Source of the DNA: Verrucomicrobiota bacterium
GTDB taxonomy: Bacteria > Verrucomicrobiota > Verrucomicrobiia > CAIQCK01
Direction of reading: 5' to 3'
Assembly (NCBI GenBank): GCA_026397915.1
Contig: JAPLTX010000045.1
Coordinates: 18,915 to 82,914, forward strand
Length of the DNA: 64,000 bases
Each line of letters starts with the position of its first letter. Position 1 is the first letter of the stretch. The notes below the pieces were generated by a model, which did no database searches, was not told where the DNA came from, and saw nothing but the letters and a program-made list of their open reading frames with translations. Shown here piece after piece: positions 18,242 through 27,488 of the stretch. The translations under genes and the position numbers were made by a program.

Positions 18242-18403
18242 GACGTAATCCTTAAATTCGGAAGCGGTGACTCTAGCGACCGGCGGCGGCGTTGCAAGAC
18301 GGAAGTTAATCACACTGCCCGAGTCCCACCCTCCTTTTCAGCCGTGCAGGGCACGCGTCGTGGCAGGCTTGCTGTTGCGCTGTGCGCCATCTATGTTCGC
18401 CGC

Positions 18404-18790
18404 GTGCCATTTCAGTTCAAAAAACACTTTCAGATCGAGGAAGCGCGCAACCTTGTGGGCGAGTTGCGCCGCACGTTTGATCTCATCCACACCTCCCGCG
18501 ACCGTCTCGTCGCGTGCGAAAAGAAACTCGCTAACCGGCTCATAAAGATCGGCGGGGACATAGGCGGCAGGGAAGTCACCGCCCTTCTGGGTGCCATGCT
18601 TGCGATTCACGAAGGGATCAGCGACATCACATCACGCGGCGTCCAAATCAAGGACCTCGACCGCGGCTTGGTGGACTTTCCTCACCTGCGCAACGGTCGC
18701 GAGGTGTTCTTGTGCTGGGAACTGGAAGACGACGACATCGAGTTCTGGCACGAGATTGACAGCGGCTACGCCGCCCGGGAACGACTATAA
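18404..18790 (+). CDS. DUF2203 family protein
   Basis: A protein of about 128 residues from the likely GTG start at 18404 (an ATG 60 bp upstream is also in frame). It matches the DUF2203 family: an N-terminal helical region beginning FKKHFQIEEARNLV and the C-terminal signature GVQIKDLDRGLVDFP, then GREVFLCWELEDDD and WHEIDSGYAARERL. The function of the family is unknown. It is a single gene between ychF (divergent) and the cytochrome operon (convergent). Most of its confidence comes from the C-terminal signature. Confidence 0.85.
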   Translation: MPFQFKKHFQIEEARNLVGELRRTFDLIHTSRDRLVACEKKLANRLIKIGGDIGGREVTALLGAMLAIHEGISDITSRGVQIKDLDRGLVDFPHLRNGREVFLCWELEDDDIEFWHEIDSGYAARERL

Positions 18791-18836
18791 ACGCGAAGGA
18801 TGCCGCTGTGCCCCGTTTTCATGCCAGGAGTGCCGG

Positions 18837-20228
18837 CTAGAAAGTGACTTTTTCTTCCTTGGGCATCAGACTCATGAGGTATACCACCAAGTCGCCCAGT
18901 TCGCCCTCGGCGATGCGGCCGCGCCACGGCGGCATGTAGAGCGGTGGCGGCGGACCCTTCGGGTTCAATGAAGGAATCTCGCGTTGGCCGTTGAGGACGC
19001 GCTTCTTCAGTTCATCTTTTGTATAGCTATCGGCAACAAACTTGAGGCTGGGAACCTGTTGGGCGGTCTTGGCGTTGGGGTTGGGCACACCGCCCATGCC
19101 TCCGGCACCGTGGCAACCGGCACAACCGTATTTTTTGAAGACCGCTTGGCCGCGTTGAATGGGCGTCATCAGCGCGGGGATTCTCAGAAACCCAACGATG
19201 TTCGGGTCGGTCTTCGTGAGCAAAAACTCCGTCAACGCTCGCATCTCCTGTTCAGTGAGATCGAATCTAGGCATGATGCTGCCGGGATTGACGGCCTGCG
19301 GGTTGCGGAAGTGCTCGATGATCCATTTCGTGTCGCGTCGCTTGGCTACTTCGTCGAGCGCCGGGCCGATTTTGCCACCAACGCCCGCGAGGCTGTGGCA
19401 GGCCATGCAGCCTTTTTCGGTGAACAGTCGCCGGCCCGCGTCGGCGCCGGGGATGGTCTTCATCGAAACGTAGTAATCGCTGAGCCGCTCGCCAGTGAAG
19501 CTGAGCATGTAAAGTGTCAGCGCCTCAATGTCCTGCTCGCCAACCTTGATCGGCGGCATTGCCGAACCGGACGTGATTGCGGCAGGATTGCGGAAGTGTT
19601 TGCCAAGCCATTCGGCGCCGTGGCGCGCGCCAACGCCATCAAGTTCGGGACCGATGACGCCACCGACGCCCTGAAGTTTATGGCAGCCGATGCAACCAAG
19701 GTCGTCAAACAGCACGCGGCCGCGGGCGAGTTTCGGGGCGTTGGGCACGTCGCTGGGCAAGTGGCACTTCGCGCAGGCCGATTCGATGTATTGCATCGCC
19801 AGCATCGGCTGCTCCCAATGCTCGACGTGACCGTGCGCCGCCTCGCGCGTGGTGGCGCGGCCCTGGCCTTGGTGACAGATGGTGCAGCCAAATTTCTCGA
19901 TCGGATGCTGAGCATGGTCCGGATGGTAAGCCAACGGCTGCTTGAAACCGGCATAGCTCGGATCCTCAACCGTGAGGTGACAAGTAATGCAACGGTCCAC
20001 ACGTCTCAGGTCGGGCAGCACAATCTGGCGAATCTCGACAGGAATCCGCAGTGCCGCCTCGCGCTGGGCGTCGCTGACCGCGCGAGCCAGTTCCTGTTTA
20101 ATGTGAACGCGCTGCCAGATTTTCCATTCGCGGAATTGGTCCTTGTAAAACGCCGCCACGATGAGCGCGCCGACGAGCAAGCCCATCACGGTGAACCACG
20201 GCAAGAGTTTGCGCAGTGAAGAATCCAT
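18837..20228 (-). CDS. multihaem (six CxxCH) membrane-anchored cytochrome c
   Basis: A 463-residue protein, last gene of the respiratory operon. It has an N-terminal membrane anchor (about 8-27), then six haem-c sites: CITCH, CTICH, CAKCH, CIGCH, CMACH and CAGCH. The first part (about 80-170) resembles a multihaem NapC/NrfH-like or triheme segment. The remainder contains three class I cytochrome c domains with MPPI/MPRF-type distal Met regions. It probably accepts electrons from the Rieske/cytochrome b complex encoded just upstream (6-bp gap) and passes them to an oxidase or periplasmic partner. Confidence 0.92.
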   Translation of the reverse strand: MDSSLRKLLPWFTVMGLLVGALIVAAFYKDQFREWKIWQRVHIKQELARAVSDAQREAALRIPVEIRQIVLPDLRRVDRCITCHLTVEDPSYAGFKQPLAYHPDHAQHPIEKFGCTICHQGQGRATTREAAHGHVEHWEQPMLAMQYIESACAKCHLPSDVPNAPKLARGRVLFDDLGCIGCHKLQGVGGVIGPELDGVGARHGAEWLGKHFRNPAAITSGSAMPPIKVGEQDIEALTLYMLSFTGERLSDYYVSMKTIPGADAGRRLFTEKGCMACHSLAGVGGKIGPALDEVAKRRDTKWIIEHFRNPQAVNPGSIMPRFDLTEQEMRALTEFLLTKTDPNIVGFLRIPALMTPIQRGQAVFKKYGCAGCHGAGGMGGVPNPNAKTAQQVPSLKFVADSYTKDELKKRVLNGQREIPSLNPKGPPPPLYMPPWRGRIAEGELGDLVVYLMSLMPKEEKVTF

Positions 20229-20234
20229 GGTCGC

Positions 20235-21503
20235 TCAGCGTTCCTCGATCGCCAGTGGTTTCCACGGCACTTGCAGCGCCCAGTTCGGCCCGCGGAAGGC
20301 GCTGCCCACCAGCGTTAACACGGTGGCGGCGACCAGGCAGACGGTGAAGATGGTGACGGCCAGTTTCCGCTCGCGGGCGAACCACACGCCGATGCCGACG
20401 CGCTTGCGATCCAGATACGGCAGCATCACCAGCGCCACGACGATCAGCGCCGGCACCACCACGCCACCCCAGAACGCCGAGTGCGCCACCAGTTCTTGCA
20501 GGCCGAGGAAATACCACGGTGCTTTCGCCGGGTTGGGTGGATGCACCGGGTTGGCGAGTTCTTCGAGCGGCGCGTTCCAGAAAATCGCCAGCACCAACAC
20601 CAGCGCCGTCACGCCTAGGAAAAGCAGCATTTCCCGAAAGACTAGGTTCGGCCATGTGAAGACCTCCTCTTCCGGCTGCACGCCAACCGCCGGCGTGGTG
20701 CCACGCGCCAGTTCCATCAGGCCGTAGGTTTTGTTCTGCGGCAACTCGGCAAGGCCCACCACGGTCTGCGCCGGCTCCGCTTCGCCGGGTTGCGCCAGAC
20801 CGCCGTCCTTGCGCACGCGCCAGAGGTGAACCGCCATCAAGAACAATGCTGCAAGGGGCAGCACCACCACGTGCAAAACGTAGAATCGAAGCAACGCCGA
20901 CTGGCCGACAACGTTACCGCCAAGCAGCAGAAACTTCAGCTTTTCTCCAACGACCGGCGCGTAGGCGGCGATGCTGGTGCCGACCGTGATCGCCCAGAAC
21001 GCGAGCTGGTCCCACGGCAGCAGGTAACCGGTGAACGACAAACCCAGCGTGAGAAGAAGCAGACACACGCCCACCAGCCAGTTGAACTCGCGCGGCGCTT
21101 TGTAGGCAGCGGTATAAAACACCCGGCAAAGATGCAGCAGCACAGAGATCACCATCAGGTGCGCCGCCCACCGGTGCATGTTGCGCAGCACAAGACCGGC
21201 AGTTACCACGAACTCCAGGTCCTTCATGTCCTGATAAGCCTGATTGGTGGACGGCACATAGTAAAACATCAACAGAACGCCGGTCACGGTCAGGATGATG
21301 AACAGGTAGAGCGAAATCAGACCCAGCCCCAGTGTGGCACTGAATTGCAGCGTGCGCCGGTTCACCTTCGCCGGCTGGAAATGCAGCAGAAAACTCGACA
21401 CGGCCGCCTGGGCGCGCTCCAGATTACTCGCGGGCACCCCGACGCGGAAGACGGAGCGTCCAACGCGCGAATCGCGGAATTGTTTCCAAAGTTGAAGGAG
21501 CAT
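20235..21503 (-). CDS. cytochrome b/b6-type subunit of a quinol:cytochrome c oxidoreductase
   Basis: A 422-residue membrane protein with about 8 transmembrane segments, combining cytochrome b6 and subunit IV regions in one chain. The bis-histidine haem ligands are H110/H124 (HX13H) and H211/H226 (HX14H); the 14-residue second spacing is the b6-type pattern. The Qo-site region reads [12 protein letters not shown] instead of PEWY or PDWY, a variant also seen in other bc complexes. It oxidises quinol and bifurcates electrons to the Rieske centre and haem b. It abuts the Rieske gene with no spacer and precedes the six-haem cytochrome gene by 6 bp. Confidence 0.95.
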   Translation of the reverse strand: MLLQLWKQFRDSRVGRSVFRVGVPASNLERAQAAVSSFLLHFQPAKVNRRTLQFSATLGLGLISLYLFIILTVTGVLLMFYYVPSTNQAYQDMKDLEFVVTAGLVLRNMHRWAAHLMVISVLLHLCRVFYTAAYKAPREFNWLVGVCLLLLTLGLSFTGYLLPWDQLAFWAITVGTSIAAYAPVVGEKLKFLLLGGNVVGQSALLRFYVLHVVVLPLAALFLMAVHLWRVRKDGGLAQPGEAEPAQTVVGLAELPQNKTYGLMELARGTTPAVGVQPEEEVFTWPNLVFREMLLFLGVTALVLVLAIFWNAPLEELANPVHPPNPAKAPWYFLGLQELVAHSAFWGGVVVPALIVVALVMLPYLDRKRVGIGVWFARERKLAVTIFTVCLVAATVLTLVGSAFRGPNWALQVPWKPLAIEER

Positions 21504-21980
21504 TCAGACCACCAAGTATTTATCGGGTTTAACTTCTTGCGAAGCGTCAATCATCAGCCGGCCGTCGCGAGTGAGCGTCATCAGATACCACGGCAGCGGC
21601 TTGGGCGCCGGCCCGCCGGTGACCGCGGCATTTTCGTTGAACTGGCTGCCGTGACATGGACAGTGAAACCCGTTGCCGTCGTTGTTGTGCAGCACGGTGC
21701 AGCCCAAGTGCGTGCAGACCGCCGAGACGGCGCGAAAGCTGTTGCCTTTCCGCAGAACGAACAGCCGCGCGTCGGGCAGGAACGTCGCACCTTCCGGGTA
21801 GTCGTCGGGCTTGAGCGCCCTGTAACGCCGGTCGGCTTCGTAGAGCACGTTGGGCATCATGAAGCGCGCCGCGGCGGCGCCGCTGGCCGCCAGCGCGAAC
21901 AGCGTCGCGCACCAGCCGCTGACCAACTGCACAAAATCGCGTCGGTTTGGTTCGTTGTTTACTGTGGAGTTCATGAACAA
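21504..21980 (-). CDS. Rieske iron-sulfur protein of the bc complex
   Basis: A 158-residue protein with a twin-arginine signal (NRRDFVQL) and one N-terminal membrane helix (about 20-42). The [2Fe-2S] ligand boxes are CTHLGC (about 89-94) and CPCHGS (about 107-112). It takes one electron from quinol at the cytochrome b Qo site and passes it to cytochrome c. Length is short but normal for bacterial b6f/bc-type Rieske proteins. Its stop codon directly abuts the cytochrome b start, so the two are translated in tandem. Confidence 0.97.
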   Translation of the reverse strand: MFMNSTVNNEPNRRDFVQLVSGWCATLFALAASGAAAARFMMPNVLYEADRRYRALKPDDYPEGATFLPDARLFVLRKGNSFRAVSAVCTHLGCTVLHNNDGNGFHCPCHGSQFNENAAVTGGPAPKPLPWYLMTLTRDGRLMIDASQEVKPDKYLVV

Positions 21981-21986
21981 AATCGG

Positions 21987-23909
21987 TCAGGCGGGCAACA
22001 TCTCCATCCGCTCCATTGTGACTGCGCCGGTCGGGCAGCGCGCGGCGCACAAACCGCAGCGGATGCAGCGGGTCTCGTCCTTTATGATTGCGCTCTGTTC
22101 GCCGCGGCCGGGCACGCCGCCATAGCGGGCGACCACCGCCGCCGACAACTTCTCGTCGCCGACCAGACTGGCAACGTCCGTCAGACGCAGGCAGCTCTCG
22201 GGACAGATGTCCGCACAGCCGCCGCAGAGAATGCATTTGTCGCCGTCGAACACCGGACTGACATGACATTTCAGACAGCGCAACGCCTGCTCGGCCGCGA
22301 CTCCTTGGGGATAAACGTGTTCCACCTCGGCGATGCCGATGCGACGATCCAGCGCCAGTAGCGGCGGCGACCGGCGTGGTTTCTTCTCATAGTCCGCCGG
22401 CATGGTGTAGCGATACGAATCGTAAACCGTGACGCGCGCTTTGCGCGGTGGCTCTGGCGTCCGGCCGGTGAGGAATTTCACGATCGAGCGCGCGGCGCGC
22501 TGGCCCTCGGCCACAGCGGTAATGATGATGCGCGGTCCGAACGCTACATCGCCGCCGGCAAACACATCCGGCCGCGACGTGGCCATGGTTTGAGGATCAG
22601 TCTGGAACGTGCCGCGCGGCGTCAGCTTCAGGTTGTCCTCTGGACGCAGCCACGACAGATCAGCCGCCTGTCCGATAGCCATCACCACGGTGTCACAATC
22701 CACCACTTCTTCGCTGCCTTCGATGAACTGTGGGTTGAACCGGCGGTTCTCGTCGAGCACGCGGCTGCACTTGATCAACTCCATGCCCGTGACCTTGCCG
22801 TCGCAGCCTACGACCCGCTTTGGACCCCACCGCGTGTGAAGTTTGATGCCTTCGCGCTCGGCCTCCTCGATTTCCTCGCGCGCGGCGGGAATCTCGTCGA
22901 GATTTTCCAAACAATACATGTGGACCTCGGGCGCGCCTTTGCGGATGGCCTCGCGGGCCACGTCGAGCGCGAGGCGCACTTCGTCGGGCGGCTCCGCCTC
23001 GCGAGCAGTGAGTTCCTCCAGCGCCGCTGCCGCAGAGTGCAACGCGGTGCGCAATTCTGTCTCGTTCATATCGGCGAACCGCTCCGCTTGGCGGATCATT
23101 GAGCGCGCGACATCGAAAGCAACGTTGCCGCCGCCAATGACGACCACCTTGCGGCCCAAACCAACGCGGTAGCCGAGATTAACGTTCAACAAGAACTCGA
23201 TTGCCCGCAACACCCCATCGAGTTGGACGCCTTCGATGGCCAGTTCGCGGCTCTTGTGCGCGCCAATACCAAGAAAAACGGCTTCGTAGCCCTGCGCCTT
23301 CAGATCGCCGAGTGTGAAGTCGCGGCCGAGCCGCGAGTCCGTGCGGATTTCCACGCCAAGCGACTCGATGGCCTTGATCTCCGCCGCGACGATCTCGCGC
23401 GGCAGACGATATTCGGGCACGCCGAGCACGAGCATGCCGCCGACGATGTGTTGCGTCTCGAAAACCGTGACCGCGAAACCCTGCAACGCCAGTTCGTGCG
23501 CGCAAGACAGACCGGCCGGCCCTGCGCCGACCACCGCCACCTTGCGACCGGTGCCAATGCCTTTGCGGTTCGGGTCCAACAGCGCCGGATAAACACGACC
23601 GAGATCGAAGGCCGGCGACTCGACTCCGAAACGTTCGCAGACGAAACGTTTGAGCGCTCGAATGGAAATGGCGGCATCCAGCGCGCCGCGGCGGCATTTG
23701 GCTTCGCAAGGCGCGGCGCAGACGCGGCCGCAAATGGAGGCAAACGGATTCGGCGTGCGGGCAATGATGTAGGCATCTTCGAAACGTCCGTCGGCGATGG
23801 CCTGCGCGTAGCCACCAGAATCAGTGCGCACGGGGCAGCCCTCGCGGCAGAGCACCTGCCGCGTGAAGTAGTTCACGTCAGGCAGTTCGACTGGATAAGT
23901 TCTGGCCAT
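21987..23909 (-). CDS. FAD/NAD(P)-binding oxidoreductase with [4Fe-4S] clusters (GltD-like)
   Basis: A 640-residue protein of the glutamate-synthase-small-subunit type. The N-terminal Cys-rich helical domain (about 20-75: CREGC, CGRVC, CEAKC) binds two [4Fe-4S] clusters in relatives. The FAD site is VAVVGAGPAGLSCAHELA (about 124-141) and the NAD(P) site VVVIGGGNVAFDVARS (about 245-260). The C-terminus carries two ferredoxin motifs (CILCGGCADICP, CIRCGLCAARCP). No GltB large subunit is nearby. It lies 6 bp upstream of the Rieske gene and 19 bp after a cytochrome c gene, so it probably feeds or drains electrons at the bc complex. I chose ATG 23909 because the upstream frame is antisense to a cytochrome gene. 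Confidence 0.9.
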   Translation of the reverse strand: MARTYPVELPDVNYFTRQVLCREGCPVRTDSGGYAQAIADGRFEDAYIIARTPNPFASICGRVCAAPCEAKCRRGALDAAISIRALKRFVCERFGVESPAFDLGRVYPALLDPNRKGIGTGRKVAVVGAGPAGLSCAHELALQGFAVTVFETQHIVGGMLVLGVPEYRLPREIVAAEIKAIESLGVEIRTDSRLGRDFTLGDLKAQGYEAVFLGIGAHKSRELAIEGVQLDGVLRAIEFLLNVNLGYRVGLGRKVVVIGGGNVAFDVARSMIRQAERFADMNETELRTALHSAAAALEELTAREAEPPDEVRLALDVAREAIRKGAPEVHMYCLENLDEIPAAREEIEEAEREGIKLHTRWGPKRVVGCDGKVTGMELIKCSRVLDENRRFNPQFIEGSEEVVDCDTVVMAIGQAADLSWLRPEDNLKLTPRGTFQTDPQTMATSRPDVFAGGDVAFGPRIIITAVAEGQRAARSIVKFLTGRTPEPPRKARVTVYDSYRYTMPADYEKKPRRSPPLLALDRRIGIAEVEHVYPQGVAAEQALRCLKCHVSPVFDGDKCILCGGCADICPESCLRLTDVASLVGDEKLSAAVVARYGGVPGRGEQSAIIKDETRCIRCGLCAARCPTGAVTMERMEMLPA

Positions 23910-23928
23910 CACACGCCCCCGCAAGCGA

Positions 23929-24396
23929 TTACTTCTCGTATTTGGCGTGAATCTCTTTGATCTTCGCCTCGGCAGCGGCCTTCTCTTCGGGTGTGGCTTT
24001 CGCCAACTTGTCGTCAACCATCGCCTTCTTGCGCACGCTGCTGTCATACACCAGGAAGTCGAAGATCTTCTTCGCGTCACCGCCGTTGATGCCAGAGCCG
24101 GGCTTGTGCATCATGCGCTTGACGTAACGCTCCCATTCGGCCGGCAACGCGTAGTCGGAATTGATAGGCCGGCTGAGCCTGTGGCACTGGGTGCATTTCT
24201 GGGAGAACACCTCATAGTTCTCCTGAATGCCGGACGGATAGTGCGACACGTCCACGCTAGCCGCGCCCTGCTCGAACTTGGCGACACGCGCCTTGGTGGC
24301 TTCGTCAAGTTGGTCGTCAGCCGCCCGCGCCGAACCGGTCAAGGTGAGCGCAGTCAGGCAAAGGGGCAGAATGATGAGTTTGATGTTCGTTGTCAT
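23929..24396 (-). CDS. small exported cytochrome c (one haem)
   Basis: A 155-residue protein with a signal peptide (about 1-25, ending SARA-A) and one haem site CTQCH near residue 68. A distal Met is available in KRMMHKPGSG. The C-terminus is a charged helix (KATPEEKAAAEAKIKE). It is probably a periplasmic electron carrier of the respiratory operon. It lies between the porin and the flavin/iron-sulfur oxidoreductase genes, all on the minus strand with short gaps. Confidence 0.88.
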   Translation of the reverse strand: MTTNIKLIILPLCLTALTLTGSARAADDQLDEATKARVAKFEQGAASVDVSHYPSGIQENYEVFSQKCTQCHRLSRPINSDYALPAEWERYVKRMMHKPGSGINGGDAKKIFDFLVYDSSVRKKAMVDDKLAKATPEEKAAAEAKIKEIHAKYEK

Positions 24397-24450
24397 AAGT
24401 CGCTTCTTCTCTCTTTATATCCTAACACTTTATATCGTAACAGCTTCGGC

Positions 24451-25956
24451 TCAGAATCCAAACGAGAGTTGGAACACTATTTCGCTCTTGGGCTGCGTCG
24501 GGTCGTTGCCGCGGAACACTTCGTAGTCGCCTTCGAACTGTAACGTGTTTGTAATATAATACACAAAGCCGCCGGTATAACGGTCTGTCTTTGCTCCCAT
24601 GCCCGCCACTTCCAAACCATTGTCAACTCGGTCATAGCGAGCGACCAGTTCAACGTTGTTGATCATCGGTAGTTCAAGATTCAAACCCGCCAATTTGTAG
24701 CCGGCTTGCACCCACCAACCACGCGGCTGATACGTCCCGAAGTCATCGCTTTCCACCCAAGTGTTGATGAACTCACCCTTCGCTTCGAAGTAGGGGCTCA
24801 GATGCACCGCAGCATCCACCACCCCGGCTGACCACTGCCGGTTGCCCGCGTCGTCCCACTGTCCGGCCTGGCCCGAAAGACCCAGTTCGACATCGTAATG
24901 CGGCTTCCAAGGGAAGAACCATGCGAACCGACCGCCGACGCTGGGCGAATCGTGCAGGTTGCTGGGGAGGCCACTATTAATACTCTGCGTGCCGGTGTTG
25001 CCGCCGAGATCGAGCGAGCCGGCTGTGGCAGTGGTGTTCGTAGAACTGGGACCGTTCGCTACGAATGCGGCATAGCTGAATGACTGGCCGTTCTGCCCGA
25101 TTGGCAACGCGCCGCGCAACTGCACGCCGACGCCGTTGCCCGGCAGCACATTACGCGCCAGCGGATCGTCCGGTATTTTGTTGAGAAACCCCGCAGTGCG
25201 CTCGCTGTAGGTGCCCAGTGGCAACAGCATGTCGCCCGCCACGAATGTGAGGTAATCGTTAAACAAGTAGTCCACCGTGGCGAAGCTCAAGCTAAACGAG
25301 CTTCCTGAGCCGGCGTCATGCACGGTGTTGTTATTGTTCTGCAATGTGGTGTCGAACCCTGCTTCGAACAGGACATTGTCGTTCGCGCGATACAGGAAGA
25401 TCGGCGCAAAGTCGGCCATGAAGAACGTGGGATGCGTGCCCGCGCCGGCTGTCCCCGGTGTCCCGTTTTGCCCCTTCCCCTGCATTTTGCCGAACTGCAC
25501 CTCCGCGTCGCCCACCAACGCAAAGTTGCGCGTCGCGCTGGCAAGGGCCGAGTTGAGCGCCGGCGAAGCGGACTGCACCTTGTTGCTCGCCGCTTCGGCT
25601 TTTTGCTGCGCGTCACTGGCAGTCTTCTGGGTCTGGGTAAGTTGTTGTTGCAGGTTCTGAATTTTCTGCTGATCCTGCGCCGCCGATTCAGCCTTCTGCT
25701 GCGCGGCGGTAGCAGTTTTCTGCGTCTCGCCAACTTGCTTTTGCAGGTTCTGAATCTTCTGCTGGTCCTCTTCGTGCGTCTTCTGGTCCTGCTGATGCAG
25801 CTTCAGGAGATCCTGCATCTGCTGGGTCAGCTTCTGGACGGCATCCTTCACCGCACTGAAGTCCTCATCGCTCACTGCAGCCACGCACCGGGGCAAAGCG
25901 GCACTGATGATGCAACCAGCGGCCAATAATTCAAACATCGTCGAACGTATTTTCAT
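24451..25956 (-). CDS. outer-membrane porin with N-terminal coiled coil
   Basis: A 501-residue protein: signal peptide (about 1-27), coiled-coil stalk (about 35-125) and a beta-barrel to the C-terminal Phe (ending VFQLSFGF, the BamA recognition form). The stalk contains a duplicated block centred on DQQKIQNLQ, followed by AQQKAE(S/A)A, seen twice and probably made by internal duplication. A trimeric, peptidoglycan-tethered porin is likely. Its place within a cytochrome operon suggests uptake of a respiratory substrate or ion, or a conduit partner for the cytochromes; this is inference. Confidence 0.85.
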   Translation of the reverse strand: MKIRSTMFELLAAGCIISAALPRCVAAVSDEDFSAVKDAVQKLTQQMQDLLKLHQQDQKTHEEDQQKIQNLQKQVGETQKTATAAQQKAESAAQDQQKIQNLQQQLTQTQKTASDAQQKAEAASNKVQSASPALNSALASATRNFALVGDAEVQFGKMQGKGQNGTPGTAGAGTHPTFFMADFAPIFLYRANDNVLFEAGFDTTLQNNNNTVHDAGSGSSFSLSFATVDYLFNDYLTFVAGDMLLPLGTYSERTAGFLNKIPDDPLARNVLPGNGVGVQLRGALPIGQNGQSFSYAAFVANGPSSTNTTATAGSLDLGGNTGTQSINSGLPSNLHDSPSVGGRFAWFFPWKPHYDVELGLSGQAGQWDDAGNRQWSAGVVDAAVHLSPYFEAKGEFINTWVESDDFGTYQPRGWWVQAGYKLAGLNLELPMINNVELVARYDRVDNGLEVAGMGAKTDRYTGGFVYYITNTLQFEGDYEVFRGNDPTQPKSEIVFQLSFGF

Positions 25957-25989
25957 TTGCGAGGTTCCTTAATCGTTCTGTTTCAGGTT

Positions 25990-26301
25990 TTAGTTCGCGC
26001 CGCTTTCTTCTTGGAGATACTTCAGGAGTGCCTTGGCTTGTTCCGCCGGCAGATTGGCTCGAACCCGCATGTGCATCAAAAGCGTCTTCCATTGCGCCGC
26101 TGTCCGCTCTGTCGGATACCGCTCGGCGTGGCAACGGTTGCAGTGAATCTGGTAAAGCTCCTGACCGGTCAGCTTTTTCTTTTTGGCCGGCGCGGCGGAA
26201 TCGTCTGCTGCGATGGCTACAACCGCGCAGGCCGCCAGAATGGTGCCCATCGCGACGAGGCAAACTCGCAAACGGCGGGTGATCGAACAGAATCGGTTCA
26301 T
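25990..26301 (-). CDS. small exported cytochrome c-like protein, first gene of the respiratory operon
   Basis: A 103-residue protein with an N-terminal signal or anchor (about 8-31), a Lys-rich linker (KKKKLTGQ) and one haem motif CNRCH near residue 54. A distal Met is available in LMHMRVR. It starts at ATG 26301 after GAGGACAAAAC. The 243-bp space upstream (26302-26544), before the PocR/AraC gene on the same strand, holds no gene and probably the operon promoter. Confidence 0.82.
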   Translation of the reverse strand: MNRFCSITRRLRVCLVAMGTILAACAVVAIAADDSAAPAKKKKLTGQELYQIHCNRCHAERYPTERTAAQWKTLLMHMRVRANLPAEQAKALLKYLQEESGAN

Positions 26302-26544
26302 GTTTTGTCCTCAGTTGGAATTGTTGCGTGGTTCCGAGGTTGATGGCGGGCGCTGCTCAACCAATACTGTTCGCTCCCAGAGTGCATTCTTGCGTGGCAC
26401 TCCAGACAGCGCGCTAATCCGATGAGCTTCGCCAATCTTCAACGCAACCGTTGTAAACGAAAAGGAAGGAAGGCTGCTACTGGCCGATTGGCATTCTCTT
26501 TCGGGAACTTGGCCTGCGGGCGGAGAAATGCCCGCGGCGGCGGC

Positions 26545-27435
26545 TCAGCGCTTCAGTTGCGATCGCGACTCAGTGCGGTAGCGGCTCGGCGCCATGCCAA
26601 CGTAACGGTGGAAGAGGCTATTGAAATGCGGGATCGAGCCGAACCCGGCGGCGAACGCGATCTCCCCAATGCGCGCCAGCGGATCCAGCAGAAGCTTCTT
26701 GGCCTTCTCAATGCGGATCCGCGTGACGTATTTGGTCAAGGTCATGCCGGTAATTTTCTTAAACAGCTTACAGAAGTAAAAAGGACTGACGTGCGCGTGC
26801 TCCGCCACTTGTGCCAATGTCAGTTCTTGGTCGGCATGAGCCTGGACAAATTCCTTGGCCAAAACCACCGGCCGCGGCTCCTCGCCTGACCATGCCAACG
26901 CGTGTCGGCCAGCGATTTCAGCCAGATGTTGCGCAAACATGGTCAACAATTGCAGGATCGACTGAAACCGCTCCACTGTGACCACGGGCGTCTCAAAGTA
27001 GGCGCGTCGCGCCTTCTTCTCCGTTTCAGCGTCCAAACCCTCTCCGAGCATCCGGACCACGAGGGAAAAATCGCGCTGCGTCGGCTCCCTGCGAAACACC
27101 TGACCACACAACAACGTGGCCACGTGCTGCTTTTCCACCACCACCGGCACCGCGACAATTGTGAGACCGGCGAAACAGTAAACCTGTTGCGCCGTCTGCT
27201 TCTTCGCCGCTCCCTCCATCGCTCGCACTTCGGTCTGCAAACACGCTTTACAACCCACCGGCGTGCGCGACACCAACGTGCAGAACACATTCTCGCCTTT
27301 ACCAAACCCCAACCGCCCTTGTGTCACTGTGGGTGGCGCGATCGTTAACGAAACGCCAGTCGCTTTCCGGAACGCCTCCTTATAGCAATGCGCAGCTGGC
27401 AACCGCAACAAATCCTCATGACTGATGGATTTCAA
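26545..27435 (-). CDS. PocR-type sensory domain + AraC-family transcription regulator
   Basis: A 296-residue regulator. Residues about 5-165 form a PocR ligand domain (CKACLQTE with paired Cys, then VYCFAGLTIVAVPVVV, LLCGQVF). Residues about 190-290 form a double helix-turn-helix AraC domain (LTLAQVAEHAHVSPFYFCKLFKK, IGEIAFAAGFGSIPHFNSLFHRYVG). PocR domains sense small hydrophobic or hydrocarbon ligands in propanediol-type systems. It lies upstream of the cytochrome operon on the same strand and is the natural candidate regulator of it. The start is TTG 27435; a strong promoter (27444-27472) lies so close that the mRNA may be leaderless. Confidence 0.9.
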   Translation of the reverse strand: MKSISHEDLLRLPAAHCYKEAFRKATGVSLTIAPPTVTQGRLGFGKGENVFCTLVSRTPVGCKACLQTEVRAMEGAAKKQTAQQVYCFAGLTIVAVPVVVEKQHVATLLCGQVFRREPTQRDFSLVVRMLGEGLDAETEKKARRAYFETPVVTVERFQSILQLLTMFAQHLAEIAGRHALAWSGEEPRPVVLAKEFVQAHADQELTLAQVAEHAHVSPFYFCKLFKKITGMTLTKYVTRIRIEKAKKLLLDPLARIGEIAFAAGFGSIPHFNSLFHRYVGMAPSRYRTESRSQLKR

Positions 27436-27443
27436 AACTCTCT

Positions 27444-27472
27444 ATTATATCAAATCAATCGCGCAAAAACAA
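27444..27472 (-). promoter_or_regulatory. strong sigma-70-like promoter for the PocR/AraC gene
   Basis: On the minus strand TTGTTT (27467-27472), 17 bp, TATAAT (27444-27449), a perfect -10. The expected transcription start near 27437 lies within two or three bases of the TTG start codon at 27435. The surrounding 50 bp are AT-rich. Confidence 0.7.
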
Positions 27473-27488
27473 ATTTTGTCTCGTTGCA

